Assembly: GCA_021324685.1 (NCBI GenBank)
Contig: JAJPIQ010000081.1
Location: 1-64,000 of the forward strand
Direction: 5' to 3'
DNA from: Bacteroidota bacterium
GTDB lineage: Bacteria; Bacteroidota; Ignavibacteria; Palsa-1295
DNA length: 64,000 nt
Under the pieces are notes generated by a model. The model was not told the DNA's origin. It saw nothing but the letters and a program-made list of their open reading frames with translations, and ran no database searches. The first letter of the stretch is position 1. Every line of letters begins with the position of its first letter. Positions 16,561 through 26,365 of the stretch are shown in pieces. The position numbers and the translations under genes are program-made.

Positions 16561-16741
16561 CAAATTCGTTTCGAAAGCGCGAAAATTACCTCTTGTTCAT
16601 GCTTTGATTTCGACGTTCATTTTTCGTAACAAATGCCCAATATATCGTCTAATCCTGCGTCATTGCTCCGTATCATGAAAGCGGGAAATAACTCGCGTTT
16701 TAGAACGTTCTCTGTCACCAATTGAAAATTTTCATACCGGA

Positions 16742-18223
16742 ATGACCTTTCGCACTTCGAATCTCCTTCGCGCCGGCGTTGCGCTTTGTCTCTTTTCGAT
16801 TTTCTTCTTAAGCACGAGCGCGGAAGCGCAAGCTCCGAGCCAATCTACGCCGCCGGCAACCAACGTGCCGATGACGCTCACCTTATCGGACGCCATCGCC
16901 CGCGCCATGGCAGAGAACTATACGGTGCAGACCACAGCGAACGATGCTCGCCGGAACGATATTGAGGTGACGCGTTCCAGAGACAACGCATGGCTGCCAA
17001 CGGCGGGGGCGTCCGGTTCCTGGGGCTACAGTTATTCGCTGGAACCGGCGTCGTCGCGAACACTCTCTGTGCTGCAAACAACACAAGTTTTCGTTCCAAC
17101 ATCGAACGGCGATTCGATCCTCGTCAACGGAGTGGCGCCGAACGCTCCCGTTATCCAAGTGATAAGTCCTGCTGGCGCGCATAAACTTGCATGGAACGCG
17201 ACGGCAGCATACAATATCTTTCATGGCGGTTCTGACGTTTCGCAAATAAGTGCCGCTGAGGCGAATTTCGGTGCGTCTCAGCATGCAGCATTCTGGACTC
17301 GGCAAGCAACAGCCTTTACGGTCACCCAGGATTACCTTGACATCCTTCGCAATAATGAGCTCGTTGTATCGGCCGATTCGACTTTAGCCGAGGCGCAAGC
17401 CCAGCTCACGCTCGTTCAGGGCCAATATAATGCTGGCGTGGTCCCTATCGGGCAAGTCTATACGCAAAAAGCAGTAGTCGAACAGGACTCGCTTGCGCTC
17501 ATTCAGGCAAATGTAAATTACCAGAATGCAAAAGCGACACTTCTATTTGCCCTGAACGTTGCTCCCAATCAATATATGAATTACGTCTTCAGTACGGTGG
17601 GTATCGACACGTCTACGGTAGGACGAGCTGCGGTCGACACGACCATTACGGATGCACAACTGAATGCTGTGATCGATCGTCGTCCGGATATTCTGGCTCA
17701 AGAACAAACGATCGACGCCTATCTTTTTAAAATAGATGTCACTCGCGGGTCGCTGCTTCCCTCGCTCGATGCCTCGGCGGGAATTTCCGGGGCTGGAACG
17801 AACACCGATCTGACCAAAGTCCAAATGAATAATGGATTAAGTGTCGGTCTCACGCTCTCCGTTCCCATTTTCGACGCAATGCAAACTCGATTGTTAATGC
17901 AGGAAGAGCAGGTCGATGTCGAGAATCAACGCGTGACCCTCCAGCAGGACGTTCAAGGCATTCGCAACGACGCGACGCAGGCCATCAATAATTTGAAAGC
18001 ATCGGATCAGGCGCTTTCGGCAACGGATGCCGCGCTGGCAGCAGCTGACGAAAGCCTTCGCCTTGCTTCCGAACGCCTGCGCGTCGGTGCTGGAACAGAG
18101 GTCGACGTGATCATTGCCGAAGCGGCAGTCGAGACGGCCCGAGTGAACCGGGTCAATGCAAAGTATAACTGGGTGTTGGCGCAGAAACAATTGGCCTATA
18201 CCCTTGGACAGTGGAATTTTTAA
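16742..18223 (+). CDS. TolC-family outer membrane efflux protein
   Basis: A 493-residue outer membrane factor. A signal peptide (cleavage after SAEAQ) is followed by the duplicated TolC-type helix-strand pattern, with long alanine/glutamine-rich coiled-coil helices (LSDAIARAMAENYTVQT..., ALSATDAALAAADESLRLASERLRVGAGTEVDVI). It forms the outer membrane channel for the pump encoded downstream: a MacA-like adaptor, an ABC ATPase and two permeases on the same strand with short gaps. A 10-bp palindrome AGAACGTTCT lies about 30 bases before the start and might be a regulatory site. Confidence 0.92.
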   Translation: MTFRTSNLLRAGVALCLFSIFFLSTSAEAQAPSQSTPPATNVPMTLTLSDAIARAMAENYTVQTTANDARRNDIEVTRSRDNAWLPTAGASGSWGYSYSLEPASSRTLSVLQTTQVFVPTSNGDSILVNGVAPNAPVIQVISPAGAHKLAWNATAAYNIFHGGSDVSQISAAEANFGASQHAAFWTRQATAFTVTQDYLDILRNNELVVSADSTLAEAQAQLTLVQGQYNAGVVPIGQVYTQKAVVEQDSLALIQANVNYQNAKATLLFALNVAPNQYMNYVFSTVGIDTSTVGRAAVDTTITDAQLNAVIDRRPDILAQEQTIDAYLFKIDVTRGSLLPSLDASAGISGAGTNTDLTKVQMNNGLSVGLTLSVPIFDAMQTRLLMQEEQVDVENQRVTLQQDVQGIRNDATQAINNLKASDQALSATDAALAAADESLRLASERLRVGAGTEVDVIIAEAAVETARVNRVNAKYNWVLAQKQLAYTLGQWNF

Positions 18224-18259
18224 TTAGGAAGTGTTTGGCTTCTTCCGGACCCCTCGAAT

Positions 18260-19633
18260 ATGATAGAAACCAGAAAAACAATTGCCCCCAATGTACTGAG
18301 TACGACCGGTACGCATTCACCCGCAGGCACGGTGAATGCGCGCGATACCGGTACGATGCTCGCAAAAAATCGCCGTAAGCGAAAACTGCGAACGTTATTC
18401 ATTGCTTTGGGAAGCTTAGTCGGTGTCATACTCCTTATTGCGCTGTTTGCGGGCGGGAAGGAAAAACCGCTTGTCGTTCAGACGCAGAAAGTCGGTCGGC
18501 AAACGGTGACAGAGATCGTGCAGGCAACGGGAAAAATCCAGCCGGAAGTCATGGTCAAGGTCTCGCCGCAGGTTCCCGGTGAGATCGTGGAGTTGCCCTT
18601 CAAAGAAGGAGCGTATGTGAAAAAGGGCGATCTGATTGCGAAGATCAAGCCGGACGTCTTTCAGGAACAATTCGATGCGGCCGAAGCCAGCTTTAATTCA
18701 TCGAAAGCACAGGCCGAACAACAGAAAGCGTCGATGATCCAGGCAGAAGCCGATCTCAAACGTGGAAAATTGCTGAACGCTCAGCACTTGCTGTCCGATC
18801 AGGATTTCGACGCCGTGAAATCGAAATACGAAGCGGCCATTGCCGGATACAATGCCGCTAACTATTCCGCGAATGCGGCGGCAAGCCAGATGCGTCAACT
18901 GCAGCAATCCCTCGATTGGACCAGCGTTCGCGCGCCGATGGATGGAACGATTACGAGCCTGATCTCGCAGCTCGGTGAGCGCGTGGTCGGGACGAGCCAA
19001 TTTGCCGGCACCGAAATGATGGACATCAGCGACCTTACCGTCATGAATGCCATGGTCGATGTCGATGAGAATGACGTCGTCAATGTAAAAGTGGGGGATC
19101 CGGTAAAAATTTCTATCGATGCATTTCCGGATCGGACTTTTACCGGCCATGTGATCGAGATCGCAAACAGCGCGAAACAAACCGGCACGGGCACGCAGGA
19201 CCAATCGACGAATTTCACCGTAAAAGTTCGCCTCGAAGACTTTGGGAATGCCGATCTTCGCCCCGGCATGAGTTGCACCGCTCGCATTGCGACGCAGACG
19301 AAAACGAATGTGCTTGCCGTACCGCTGATGTCGGTCACGCGCCGTGAAAATGACGATGAGCAAGCCTCCGATTCTATTCGTAAGGTGCGGGAAGCGAATA
19401 AAGGGACGTTCAATGGAGACGATACGATTTCCAATATCGTCTTCGTCGTCCAGAAAGGGGCCGCGAAAAAGGTCCCGGTCAGGACCGGCATTTCGGATAA
19501 TTCCTACGTCGAAATTCTGGGCGGTTTGCAGGGCGGCGAAGAGGTGATCACTGGGAACTTTCGAGCGGTTTCGAAGGAACTGGAAGATGGAATGAAGGTA
19601 AAGGTCGATAATTCGGGAGCGATAAAGCCATGA
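18260..19633 (+). CDS. MacA-like periplasmic adaptor (membrane fusion protein)
   Basis: A 457-residue adaptor. The N-terminus has a cytoplasmic part, one membrane anchor (residues about 47-65) and then the first lipoyl half ([43 protein letters not shown]). A coiled-coil hairpin, the second lipoyl half ([16 protein letters not shown]) and a beta-barrel with a membrane-proximal domain follow. It links the inner-membrane ABC permeases to the TolC-type channel. The ATG at 18260 was kept; the ATG at 18356 ([10 protein letters not shown]) is a reasonable alternative. Its stop overlaps the ATPase start by 4 bases. Confidence 0.9.
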   Translation: MIETRKTIAPNVLSTTGTHSPAGTVNARDTGTMLAKNRRKRKLRTLFIALGSLVGVILLIALFAGGKEKPLVVQTQKVGRQTVTEIVQATGKIQPEVMVKVSPQVPGEIVELPFKEGAYVKKGDLIAKIKPDVFQEQFDAAEASFNSSKAQAEQQKASMIQAEADLKRGKLLNAQHLLSDQDFDAVKSKYEAAIAGYNAANYSANAAASQMRQLQQSLDWTSVRAPMDGTITSLISQLGERVVGTSQFAGTEMMDISDLTVMNAMVDVDENDVVNVKVGDPVKISIDAFPDRTFTGHVIEIANSAKQTGTGTQDQSTNFTVKVRLEDFGNADLRPGMSCTARIATQTKTNVLAVPLMSVTRRENDDEQASDSIRKVREANKGTFNGDDTISNIVFVVQKGAAKKVPVRTGISDNSYVEILGGLQGGEEVITGNFRAVSKELEDGMKVKVDNSGAIKP

Positions 19634-20388
19634 CGGAGATATCAATGAATGGAGCGCAAGACGGAGCAGGCATTCATACGCCGGAAAATTCAGTCATCTA
19701 TTTGGAAAATATCCAAAAGGTGTATAAAATGGGATTGGAGTACGTTTATGCCCTTCGCGGAGTAACGATCGGAGTGCGCGCCAATGAATACGTCGCGATC
19801 ATGGGTCCTTCCGGGTCCGGAAAATCGACCCTGATGAACATCATCGGCTGCCTCGATACTCCATCGGAGGGGGATTATTTTTTTAACGGTGTGAACGTGG
19901 CTGGCTTAGACGATAATGCCCTGGCCGATATCCGTAACCGACAGATCGGTTTCGTTTTTCAGACCTTCAATTTGCTGGCCCGTAGCGATTCTCTTCATAA
20001 TGTCGAATTGCCGCTCATTTATGCCGGCATCGGGAAAGAGGAGCGCTATCAGCGTGCCATGCAAGCACTCGAGCATGTTCAACTCGAAGAACGTGCGCAT
20101 CACAAGCCGAACGAGCTATCGGGGGGTCAGCGGCAGCGCGTTGCGATTGCCCGTGCGTTGGTGACGCGGCCCAGTATTCTACTGGCGGATGAACCGACGG
20201 GGAACCTCGATTCGAAAACCGGCGAGGAGATCATGCGGCTCTTCAATGAACTCCACGATCAGGGCAATACGATCATCCTTGTTACGCACGAAGAAGACAT
20301 TGCCCGGCACGCCGAGCGGATCGTCCGTATTAAGGACGGCCTTGTCGAGCGCGACGAAATCGTAACCGATCGCGCTCTGGTGGGATGA
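19630..20388 (+). CDS. MacB-type ABC transporter ATP-binding protein
   Basis: A 252-residue ATPase of the MacB/LolD group: Walker A GPSGSGKS at 59-66, Q-loop [11 protein letters not shown], signature LSGGQRQR, Walker [14 protein letters not shown] and the switch His in LVTHEED. MacB proteins often carry the ATPase and permease on one chain; here they are separate genes. The start overlaps macA, and an internal ATG at 19645 is possible. It powers the FtsX-like permeases encoded directly downstream. Confidence 0.93.
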   Translation: MTEISMNGAQDGAGIHTPENSVIYLENIQKVYKMGLEYVYALRGVTIGVRANEYVAIMGPSGSGKSTLMNIIGCLDTPSEGDYFFNGVNVAGLDDNALADIRNRQIGFVFQTFNLLARSDSLHNVELPLIYAGIGKEERYQRAMQALEHVQLEERAHHKPNELSGGQRQRVAIARALVTRPSILLADEPTGNLDSKTGEEIMRLFNELHDQGNTIILVTHEEDIARHAERIVRIKDGLVERDEIVTDRALVG

Positions 20389-20391
20389 CGC

Positions 20392-21639
20392 ATGCCGCGA
20401 ATATTTGTTGAAAGTGCGGAAGGTATTCGGATGGCTGGCGCCGCACTGCGCGCCAATCCGTTGCGCTCGGCCCTTACGATGCTCGGAATCATTATCGGGA
20501 TCGTCACGGTCACTCTTATGAGTTCCTTCCTTACTGGACTTACCGATATGTTCCATGAGACCACGAGTTTTATGGGAACGGATGTTTACTATATCGATAA
20601 GTATAGCTGGATGGGAGGGAACTGGCTCCTGCAGCAAAATCGCCCCAAAGTAACGGCCGAGGATGCCTACCGCCTCAAACAACGGATGACGACGGCCAAA
20701 GCGATCAGCACGTCTACGACCCAGGACGTTACACTCAAATATAAAGCGAACGAACTCGACGATATTACGGCGGTGGGAGCGGATGCCGGTTATGAAGTGA
20801 CGAATTCGATGGAAGTGGCACAGGGCCGCTTCTTCGCAACCGAAGAACTCGAAAGTGCGCGCCCGGTCTGCATTATCGGTTATGACATCTGGGATAAATT
20901 ATTTCACAAAGGCGATGTCATCGGCCAGACGATTCGAGCGAATGGATATTCGCTCGAAGTGATCGGTGTTTCGAAACAGGTCGGTGGCCTCTTCGGCGAT
21001 TTTTCTATCGATAATCAGGTCGTTATACCGCTGCAAACGCTGTTCAATGCCTATGGGAACCCCGACCGTTCGCTCACGATCGAAGTCAAGGCGAAGAATG
21101 TGATGGACAAAGAAGACACGAAGGCCGAAGCCGAATACCAGATGCGGCTTTTGCGACATCTCAAGCCTTCGGACCCGGATAATTTTGGTGTCAATAGCGA
21201 AGATCAGTTCAATCAGACCTTCGATGCGCTTACGAATACGCTCACTTTGGTTGGTCTCACGATTACGGGACTCTCCCTGCTGGTCGGCGGTATTGGGATT
21301 ATGAATATCATGTTTGTGAGCGTCAAGGAACGAACGCGCGAGATCGGGATTCGCAAGGCGGTTGGCGCGCGTCGCCGAATGGTGCTTACACAGTTCCTCT
21401 CCGAGGCGTCGATGGTCTGTATTGTGGCGGGATCGATTGGGCTCCTGCTCGCTTATGCAGCTTCTGCCTATATTAATGCGCATGTCCTTTCTTCCGATTC
21501 TTCGGTCCATCTGCATTTCTCGATTATGCTCATTATCACCGGTCTTTTGTTGTCGACCGGGATCGGCGTGCTCAGCGGAATCCTTCCAGCCTGGCGCGCC
21601 AGCCGATTAGATCCTGTGGACGCGCTGCGATATGAATAA
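20392..21639 (+). CDS. MacB/FtsX-type ABC transporter permease (first of two)
   Basis: A 415-residue permease with one N-terminal membrane helix, a large periplasmic MacB domain and three C-terminal helices. The coupling segment NIMFVSVKERTREIGIRKAVGARRRMV is typical of FtsX/MacB permeases. It lies 3 bases after the ATPase gene and overlaps the next permease gene by 8 bases. Together the two permeases probably form a heterodimer that drives efflux or lipoprotein handling through the TolC-like channel. Confidence 0.92.
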   Translation: MPRIFVESAEGIRMAGAALRANPLRSALTMLGIIIGIVTVTLMSSFLTGLTDMFHETTSFMGTDVYYIDKYSWMGGNWLLQQNRPKVTAEDAYRLKQRMTTAKAISTSTTQDVTLKYKANELDDITAVGADAGYEVTNSMEVAQGRFFATEELESARPVCIIGYDIWDKLFHKGDVIGQTIRANGYSLEVIGVSKQVGGLFGDFSIDNQVVIPLQTLFNAYGNPDRSLTIEVKAKNVMDKEDTKAEAEYQMRLLRHLKPSDPDNFGVNSEDQFNQTFDALTNTLTLVGLTITGLSLLVGGIGIMNIMFVSVKERTREIGIRKAVGARRRMVLTQFLSEASMVCIVAGSIGLLLAYAASAYINAHVLSSDSSVHLHFSIMLIITGLLLSTGIGVLSGILPAWRASRLDPVDALRYE

Positions 21640-22867
21640 TGCGGAAAATATACGGCAGGCATTTAGCTCGCTGCGCGCTAACAAATTGCGTAGCGGTCTT
21701 ACGCTGCTCGGAATTGTCGTCGGGGTGTTCTCGATTATCGGTGTCATGACGGCGCTTGGTGCGCTGACCAGTTCCGTCGATACATCCCTTTCGCAACTGG
21801 GGGCGGAAACATTCACCGTAAAAAAATGGCCATCCATTCAGTTAGGAGGCGGGGATTGGAGAAAATACGCACGAAGAAAACAGATCACCTACGAAGACAT
21901 CAAGTTTGTTCGCGACAATACGAAATTACCGTTGGCGGTAAGCGCGGAAAATACCTTCGCGCCACTTTCCGTTGCCTATAGCGACGAAAAAAGCGATCCG
22001 CAATTTTCCCTCGTCGGTTCGGACGATAATTATGGTGTCAATCACAATCGCGATGTTGTAAAAGGTCGAATGCTTTCGACGGAAGATGTTCAATATGCCC
22101 GGGACGTCACGATTCTTGGCCAGGATATCGTCGATCGGGTATTTAAGAATGGCATCGACCCCATTGGAAAGACCGTCCGAATGAATGGTCACAATTATAC
22201 CGTGGTTGGAGTGTTCGATCGCAAGGGCGGCGGTATGGGCCAAAGCCAGGACGGTTTTGCCCTGATTCCGGTGACCAATGAAATTAAGTATTTTATTCAA
22301 CCCTCATTCACGTCATTGCAAATGACGGTCCGGGCGCGATCCAAAAAAGTCTTCGATGAAACGCAGGACGAGGTGATCGGCGCACTTCGCTCGGTACGCG
22401 GAGTGAAACCGGGCGATGAGAACGATTTTGAAGTCGAAAACAACTCGAGCCTGACAACTCAATTCGACTCGTTCTCTAAATATTTGTCCTATGCGGGCTT
22501 TGGCATCAGTGCGATTGCGCTCCTTGCCGCTTCGATCGGCATCATGAACATTATGCTCGTATCTGTGACCGAACGGACGAAAGAGATCGGCATTCGAAAA
22601 GCGATGGGTGCAACGAGATCGGCGATTGCATCGCAGTTCCTTACCGAAGCCGTTGTGTTATGCTGGATCGGAGGGCTCATCGGTATTGCGATCGGCATTG
22701 GGATCGGAAACATCCTGGCGATTTTTTTACATGCGAGTGTCTACGTTCCGACGACGTGGGTTGGTGTCGGTTTGGGCGTCTGCTCACTGGTCGGAATTGT
22801 ATTCGGACTTTACCCTGCGCTTAAAGCCGCAAATATGAGCCCTATCGACGCTCTCCGATTCGAGTAA
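21632..22867 (+). CDS. MacB/FtsX-type ABC transporter permease (second of two)
   Basis: A 411-residue paralogue of the preceding permease with the same architecture: N-terminal helix (SGLTLLGIVVGVFSIIGVM), periplasmic MacB domain, and three C-terminal helices after the coupling segment NIMLVSVTERTKEIGIRKAMGATRSAI. It is the last gene of the pump operon. The TetR-type regulator gene follows 69 bases later, with a palindromic operator candidate in the gap. Confidence 0.92.
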   Translation: MNNAENIRQAFSSLRANKLRSGLTLLGIVVGVFSIIGVMTALGALTSSVDTSLSQLGAETFTVKKWPSIQLGGGDWRKYARRKQITYEDIKFVRDNTKLPLAVSAENTFAPLSVAYSDEKSDPQFSLVGSDDNYGVNHNRDVVKGRMLSTEDVQYARDVTILGQDIVDRVFKNGIDPIGKTVRMNGHNYTVVGVFDRKGGGMGQSQDGFALIPVTNEIKYFIQPSFTSLQMTVRARSKKVFDETQDEVIGALRSVRGVKPGDENDFEVENNSSLTTQFDSFSKYLSYAGFGISAIALLAASIGIMNIMLVSVTERTKEIGIRKAMGATRSAIASQFLTEAVVLCWIGGLIGIAIGIGIGNILAIFLHASVYVPTTWVGVGLGVCSLVGIVFGLYPALKAANMSPIDALRFE

Positions 22868-22897
22868 CGAAATTATTTTTTGAATTATTAGTTGTCG

Positions 22898-22928
22898 TGG
22901 AAACCAAAATACCCATTTTGGGTTTCCA
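22898..22928. promoter_or_regulatory. candidate operator of the TetR-type regulator
   Basis: A long inverted repeat, TGGAAACCAAAAT (22898-22910) and ATTTTGGGTTTCCA (22915-22928), has a 4-base centre and one unpaired G. It ends 8 bases before the start of the TetR gene and is not followed by a T-run, so it is more likely a repressor site than a terminator. Its position predicts autoregulation of the efflux operon. Confidence 0.6.
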
Positions 22929-22936
22929 GAGCACTT

Positions 22937-23584
22937 ATGTCGCCGGCGCACACCACAACGGAAACCGATCAGGCACTTTGCGAGCGTATCGTCGAGGCGG
23001 CACGCGCGCTGTTCCTGGAACACGGCTACTCCAAAGTATCGGCCAGCGAAATTGCATCGGCGCTCGGCATCAGCAAAAAAACGCTGTACCGTAACTTTGA
23101 GACCAAAGAGGATATTCTTCGTGCCGTCGTTTTTCCGAAGTTAAAGGAGTCGTCGAAACGGCTCGATGCCGTGCTTTCGGACGGATCGTTATCGTTTCCG
23201 AAAAAGCTCGAGCAGGTCCTCGCGATCATGGGAACACAGCAGCAGCGCGTAACGCCCGTATTTATTCGGGATGTCGCGGTCCATGCGCCGGGCGTCTGGA
23301 AAGAAATTCACGAACACAAACAAGGACGGCTTAAAAAATTCGGAACGCTACTTGAAGAAGGGATTCGCCTGGGCTACTTTCGGTCCGATATTCCGGGAGA
23401 AGTCATTGTTCGGATGCATACCGCCGCGGTCGAGTCGATGATGACGCCGCAGGCCGTAGGGGAACTTCCGTGTACGTTGCAGGAAGTATTCCGGAACATC
23501 GTCACGATCCTGTTTGAAGGGATCTTAAGTGAAGGCAAGCGAAAGTCCTTCGTTCGGCCGAGCGTCGAATGGCCGGCAAAATAA
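22937..23584 (+). CDS. TetR/AcrR-family transcriptional regulator
   Basis: A 215-residue regulator. The N-terminal DNA-binding domain contains RIVEAARALFLEHGYSKVS and the helix-turn-helix SEIASALGISKKTLYRNF. The C-terminal domain is a ligand-binding and dimer domain without a family-specific signature. A TTG at 22892 would extend the frame, but the extension covers the operator palindrome, so the ATG at 22937 is preferred. It heads the EmrA-EmrB-TolC operon and probably represses it until a toxic ligand binds. Confidence 0.9.
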   Translation: MSPAHTTTETDQALCERIVEAARALFLEHGYSKVSASEIASALGISKKTLYRNFETKEDILRAVVFPKLKESSKRLDAVLSDGSLSFPKKLEQVLAIMGTQQQRVTPVFIRDVAVHAPGVWKEIHEHKQGRLKKFGTLLEEGIRLGYFRSDIPGEVIVRMHTAAVESMMTPQAVGELPCTLQEVFRNIVTILFEGILSEGKRKSFVRPSVEWPAK

Positions 23585-23638
23585 TTCAAATACATTTTAC
23601 TCTACCACGTCATCGCATTACCATCAAGAGGCATCGGA

Positions 23639-24757
23639 ATGGCTGAAACACGAACTGAACAACACCCCACGGCACCGGTCCGTACAGACGGGCATTCGAC
23701 CGACGGGCGAGGGAACGTTCCTGCGAATGGGCACCGCCCGGAAGTTGTAACGGAAACGACGACGAAGTCGAAAGGTCCCGTGCGTCGCCTCCTGCCGCTT
23801 CTGTTCGGCCTGATCCTGCTTGCCGCGGCGGCCTACGGCTGGCATATTATCCAGTTCAATAAAGTTCACGAAGAAACCGATGACGCGCAGATCGATGCCG
23901 ATATCAGCCCGATCATCCCGCGCGTCTCCGGATACGTCAAGGCGATATTTGTCAACGATAACGACCATGTCGATTCGAACGCAACGCTTCTTACGCTCGA
24001 TGCGCAGGACCTGATGTTGAAACGGACCGCCGCCGAGGCGGCCGTTACGAACGCCCAGGCTGCGGTTACGAGCGCACAAGCCTCCGCGACGGCCGCACAG
24101 TCGAATGTTGCCACGGCCGAAGTCAACCGCCAAAAGACTGCCGAGGACCTCGCTCGTGCCAAGGGTCTGGTCGCCGGCGGCGCGATGACAAAGGAACAGT
24201 ACGATGCCGTCCGGGCTGCAGCGGAAGCGGCGGAAACGCAGCTCAAAACGGTGAGCGATCAGGCCCTCGCCGCGAGTTCCCAGGTGGGCGTCGCTCAGGC
24301 ACAGGTCAAGCAGCGTCTGGCAGACCTCGATAATGCAAAGCTCCAGCTTTCTTATGCGACGATCGTCACGCCTGTCGCCGGGACCGTTGCCAAGCGTAAT
24401 GTCGAAGTGGGGGAATTCATTCAGCAGGGGCAGCCACTCATGGCGATCACCCAAAACGATATCTGGATCACGGCAAATTTTAAAGAAACCCAACTCTTCG
24501 ATCTTCGGCCCGGCCAGCGTGTCGAGTTCACGGCCGATGCGTACCCCGACTCCGTTTTTCATGGCACCGTCCAATCGGTCTCTCCGGCGACCGGTGCGAA
24601 ATTCTCGTTGCTCCCGCCGGACAATTCGACTGGAAACTTTGTAAAAGTGACGCAGCGCGTGCCGGTCAAGATTCTTGTCGATCGTGGCAATTACAGCAAG
24701 TCGCCGCTCCGGCCCGGCATGAGCGTGGACGTCACCGTCACAACCGGGAAGTGGTAA
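23639..24757 (+). CDS. EmrA-type adaptor of an MFS efflux pump
   Basis: A 372-residue HlyD/EmrA-family adaptor. One membrane anchor (about residues 46-64) precedes the biotinyl-lipoyl domain (ETDDAQIDADISPIIPRVSGYVKAIFVNDNDHV), a long alanine-rich coiled coil (residues about 135-225) and the second lipoyl half (ATIVTPVAGTVAKRNVEVGEFIQQG). EmrA connects the inner membrane transporter EmrB to a TolC channel. A small inverted repeat, GTGACG-TAAC-CGTCAC at 24776-24791, lies between it and emrB. Confidence 0.92.
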   Translation: MAETRTEQHPTAPVRTDGHSTDGRGNVPANGHRPEVVTETTTKSKGPVRRLLPLLFGLILLAAAAYGWHIIQFNKVHEETDDAQIDADISPIIPRVSGYVKAIFVNDNDHVDSNATLLTLDAQDLMLKRTAAEAAVTNAQAAVTSAQASATAAQSNVATAEVNRQKTAEDLARAKGLVAGGAMTKEQYDAVRAAAEAAETQLKTVSDQALAASSQVGVAQAQVKQRLADLDNAKLQLSYATIVTPVAGTVAKRNVEVGEFIQQGQPLMAITQNDIWITANFKETQLFDLRPGQRVEFTADAYPDSVFHGTVQSVSPATGAKFSLLPPDNSTGNFVKVTQRVPVKILVDRGNYSKSPLRPGMSVDVTVTTGKW

Positions 24758-24799
24758 TTTAAAGTAAATCCAATAGTGACGTAACCGTCACGGGTACGA

Positions 24800-26353
24800 A
24801 TGGCAGAACAGGGCTTCAGGAAGTGGATCATCGTTATCACCGTTATTTCAGCGGCGGTGATCGAGTTGATCGATACATCGATCGTAAACGTCGCGCTCTC
24901 GGATATGAGCGCGTCGCTGGGTGCTACGATCGAGGACGTCGCGTGGGTGATCACCTCGTATGCGATCGCCAATGTCATTATTATTCCCATGACGAGCTTT
25001 CTCGGGGGGCTCTTCGGGCGACGGAATTATTATACTGTTTCTATTCTCATCTTCACGGCCGCATCGTTCTTTTGCGGCCAGTCGCATTCCATTGTTGAAC
25101 TGGTCATATTCCGCTTTATTCAGGGCCTGGGCGGAGGGGCACTGCTTTCAACCTCTCAGTCGATTCTCTTCGATACGTTTTCGGTCGAAGAACGGCCCAC
25201 GGCAACGGCGCTCTTTGGCCTCGGCGTCGTGATCGGTCCCACGATCGGGCCGACCCTTGGGGGATGGATCGTCGATAATTTTAACTGGCCCTGGATCTTT
25301 TTTGTAAATATTCCGATCGGCATTACGGCAGCCATCCTTTCGTATACCTATGTAAAAGAGCCAAAACATGAGCGCCGGGTCCTCAGCATCGATTGGTGGG
25401 GGATCATTCTGCTGATTGTTGGTATCGCTTCGCTTCAGTATGTGCTCGAGCGCGGCGAAACGGAGGACTGGTTCTCATCAAGGACGATTGTGGTCCTGAG
25501 CGCCATTTCGTTGGTCTCTCTCGTCACGTTTATCTGGCATGAACTGACGACGGAACATCCCGTCGTGGAGTTGCATGTCCTGAAAAGCCGCACCCTGGCG
25601 TCCTGCGCATTCCTGACGTTTATTATCGGCTTTGGGCTGTTCTCGTCGGTATTTATCATTCCCGTTTTTGCGCAACGGCTCCTGAATTACGATGCGATGC
25701 AGACGGGATTGTTATTGCTGCCTGGGGCGCTCGTCACGATGTTTACCCTGCCGTGGGTCGGGAAGATAATGGAGCGCGGAGCGCCGTTGCAGCTCCTTAT
25801 CTTCCTCGGATTTACCCTGACCGCGCTTTTTACTTATCTTCTTTCGACGATTTCACTCGATGCCGGCTGGTGGACGTTCTTTTGGCCGCTGGTGATCCGC
25901 GGCATTGGCCTGCCGATGTGTTTCGTTCCCATTACGAACCTTGCCGTCTCCGGGCTTCATCCGCGCGATATTCCGCAGGGCGTGGCGATGAATAATATGA
26001 TGCGGCAATTGGGAGGCTCTTTTGGCATTGCGATCGTCAATACGTATCTGGCAAACCGTATGATGGTCAATCGGGTCAGCCTGATTTCCAATATCACGCA
26101 ATATGGCACCGCCACGCAGCAGCGTCTTTCGATGCTGACGCACGCCTTTATGGCAAAAGGGGCCACGCTGGTCCAGGCAAAGCAGCAGGCGCTCGCGGTG
26201 ATCGAAGGGATCGTCATGCAACAGACGATGCTCAAAAGTTATTTGGATGTTTTTATTTTCGTTACGATCTTTTTTGTGGCGTGCCTGCCGCTGATCCTCA
26301 CCATTCGCAAGGGGCGCGCAGCACCTTCGCCGGAACTCGCGGCGGCACACTAA
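24800..26353 (+). CDS. EmrB/QacA-type MFS drug transporter (DHA2, 14 helices)
   Basis: A 517-residue major facilitator protein. Helix 1 carries the DHA2 motif ELIDTSIVNVAL, helix 4 has RFIQGLGGGALL and helix 5 the antiporter motif GLGVVIGPTIGPTLGGWI. The length and hydrophobic pattern fit 14 membrane helices. It exports hydrophobic compounds using the proton gradient. It sits between emrA (42-base gap) and the TolC-family gene (12-base gap). Confidence 0.94.
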   Translation: MAEQGFRKWIIVITVISAAVIELIDTSIVNVALSDMSASLGATIEDVAWVITSYAIANVIIIPMTSFLGGLFGRRNYYTVSILIFTAASFFCGQSHSIVELVIFRFIQGLGGGALLSTSQSILFDTFSVEERPTATALFGLGVVIGPTIGPTLGGWIVDNFNWPWIFFVNIPIGITAAILSYTYVKEPKHERRVLSIDWWGIILLIVGIASLQYVLERGETEDWFSSRTIVVLSAISLVSLVTFIWHELTTEHPVVELHVLKSRTLASCAFLTFIIGFGLFSSVFIIPVFAQRLLNYDAMQTGLLLLPGALVTMFTLPWVGKIMERGAPLQLLIFLGFTLTALFTYLLSTISLDAGWWTFFWPLVIRGIGLPMCFVPITNLAVSGLHPRDIPQGVAMNNMMRQLGGSFGIAIVNTYLANRMMVNRVSLISNITQYGTATQQRLSMLTHAFMAKGATLVQAKQQALAVIEGIVMQQTMLKSYLDVFIFVTIFFVACLPLILTIRKGRAAPSPELAAAH

Positions 26354-26365
26354 CGCACATTCACG

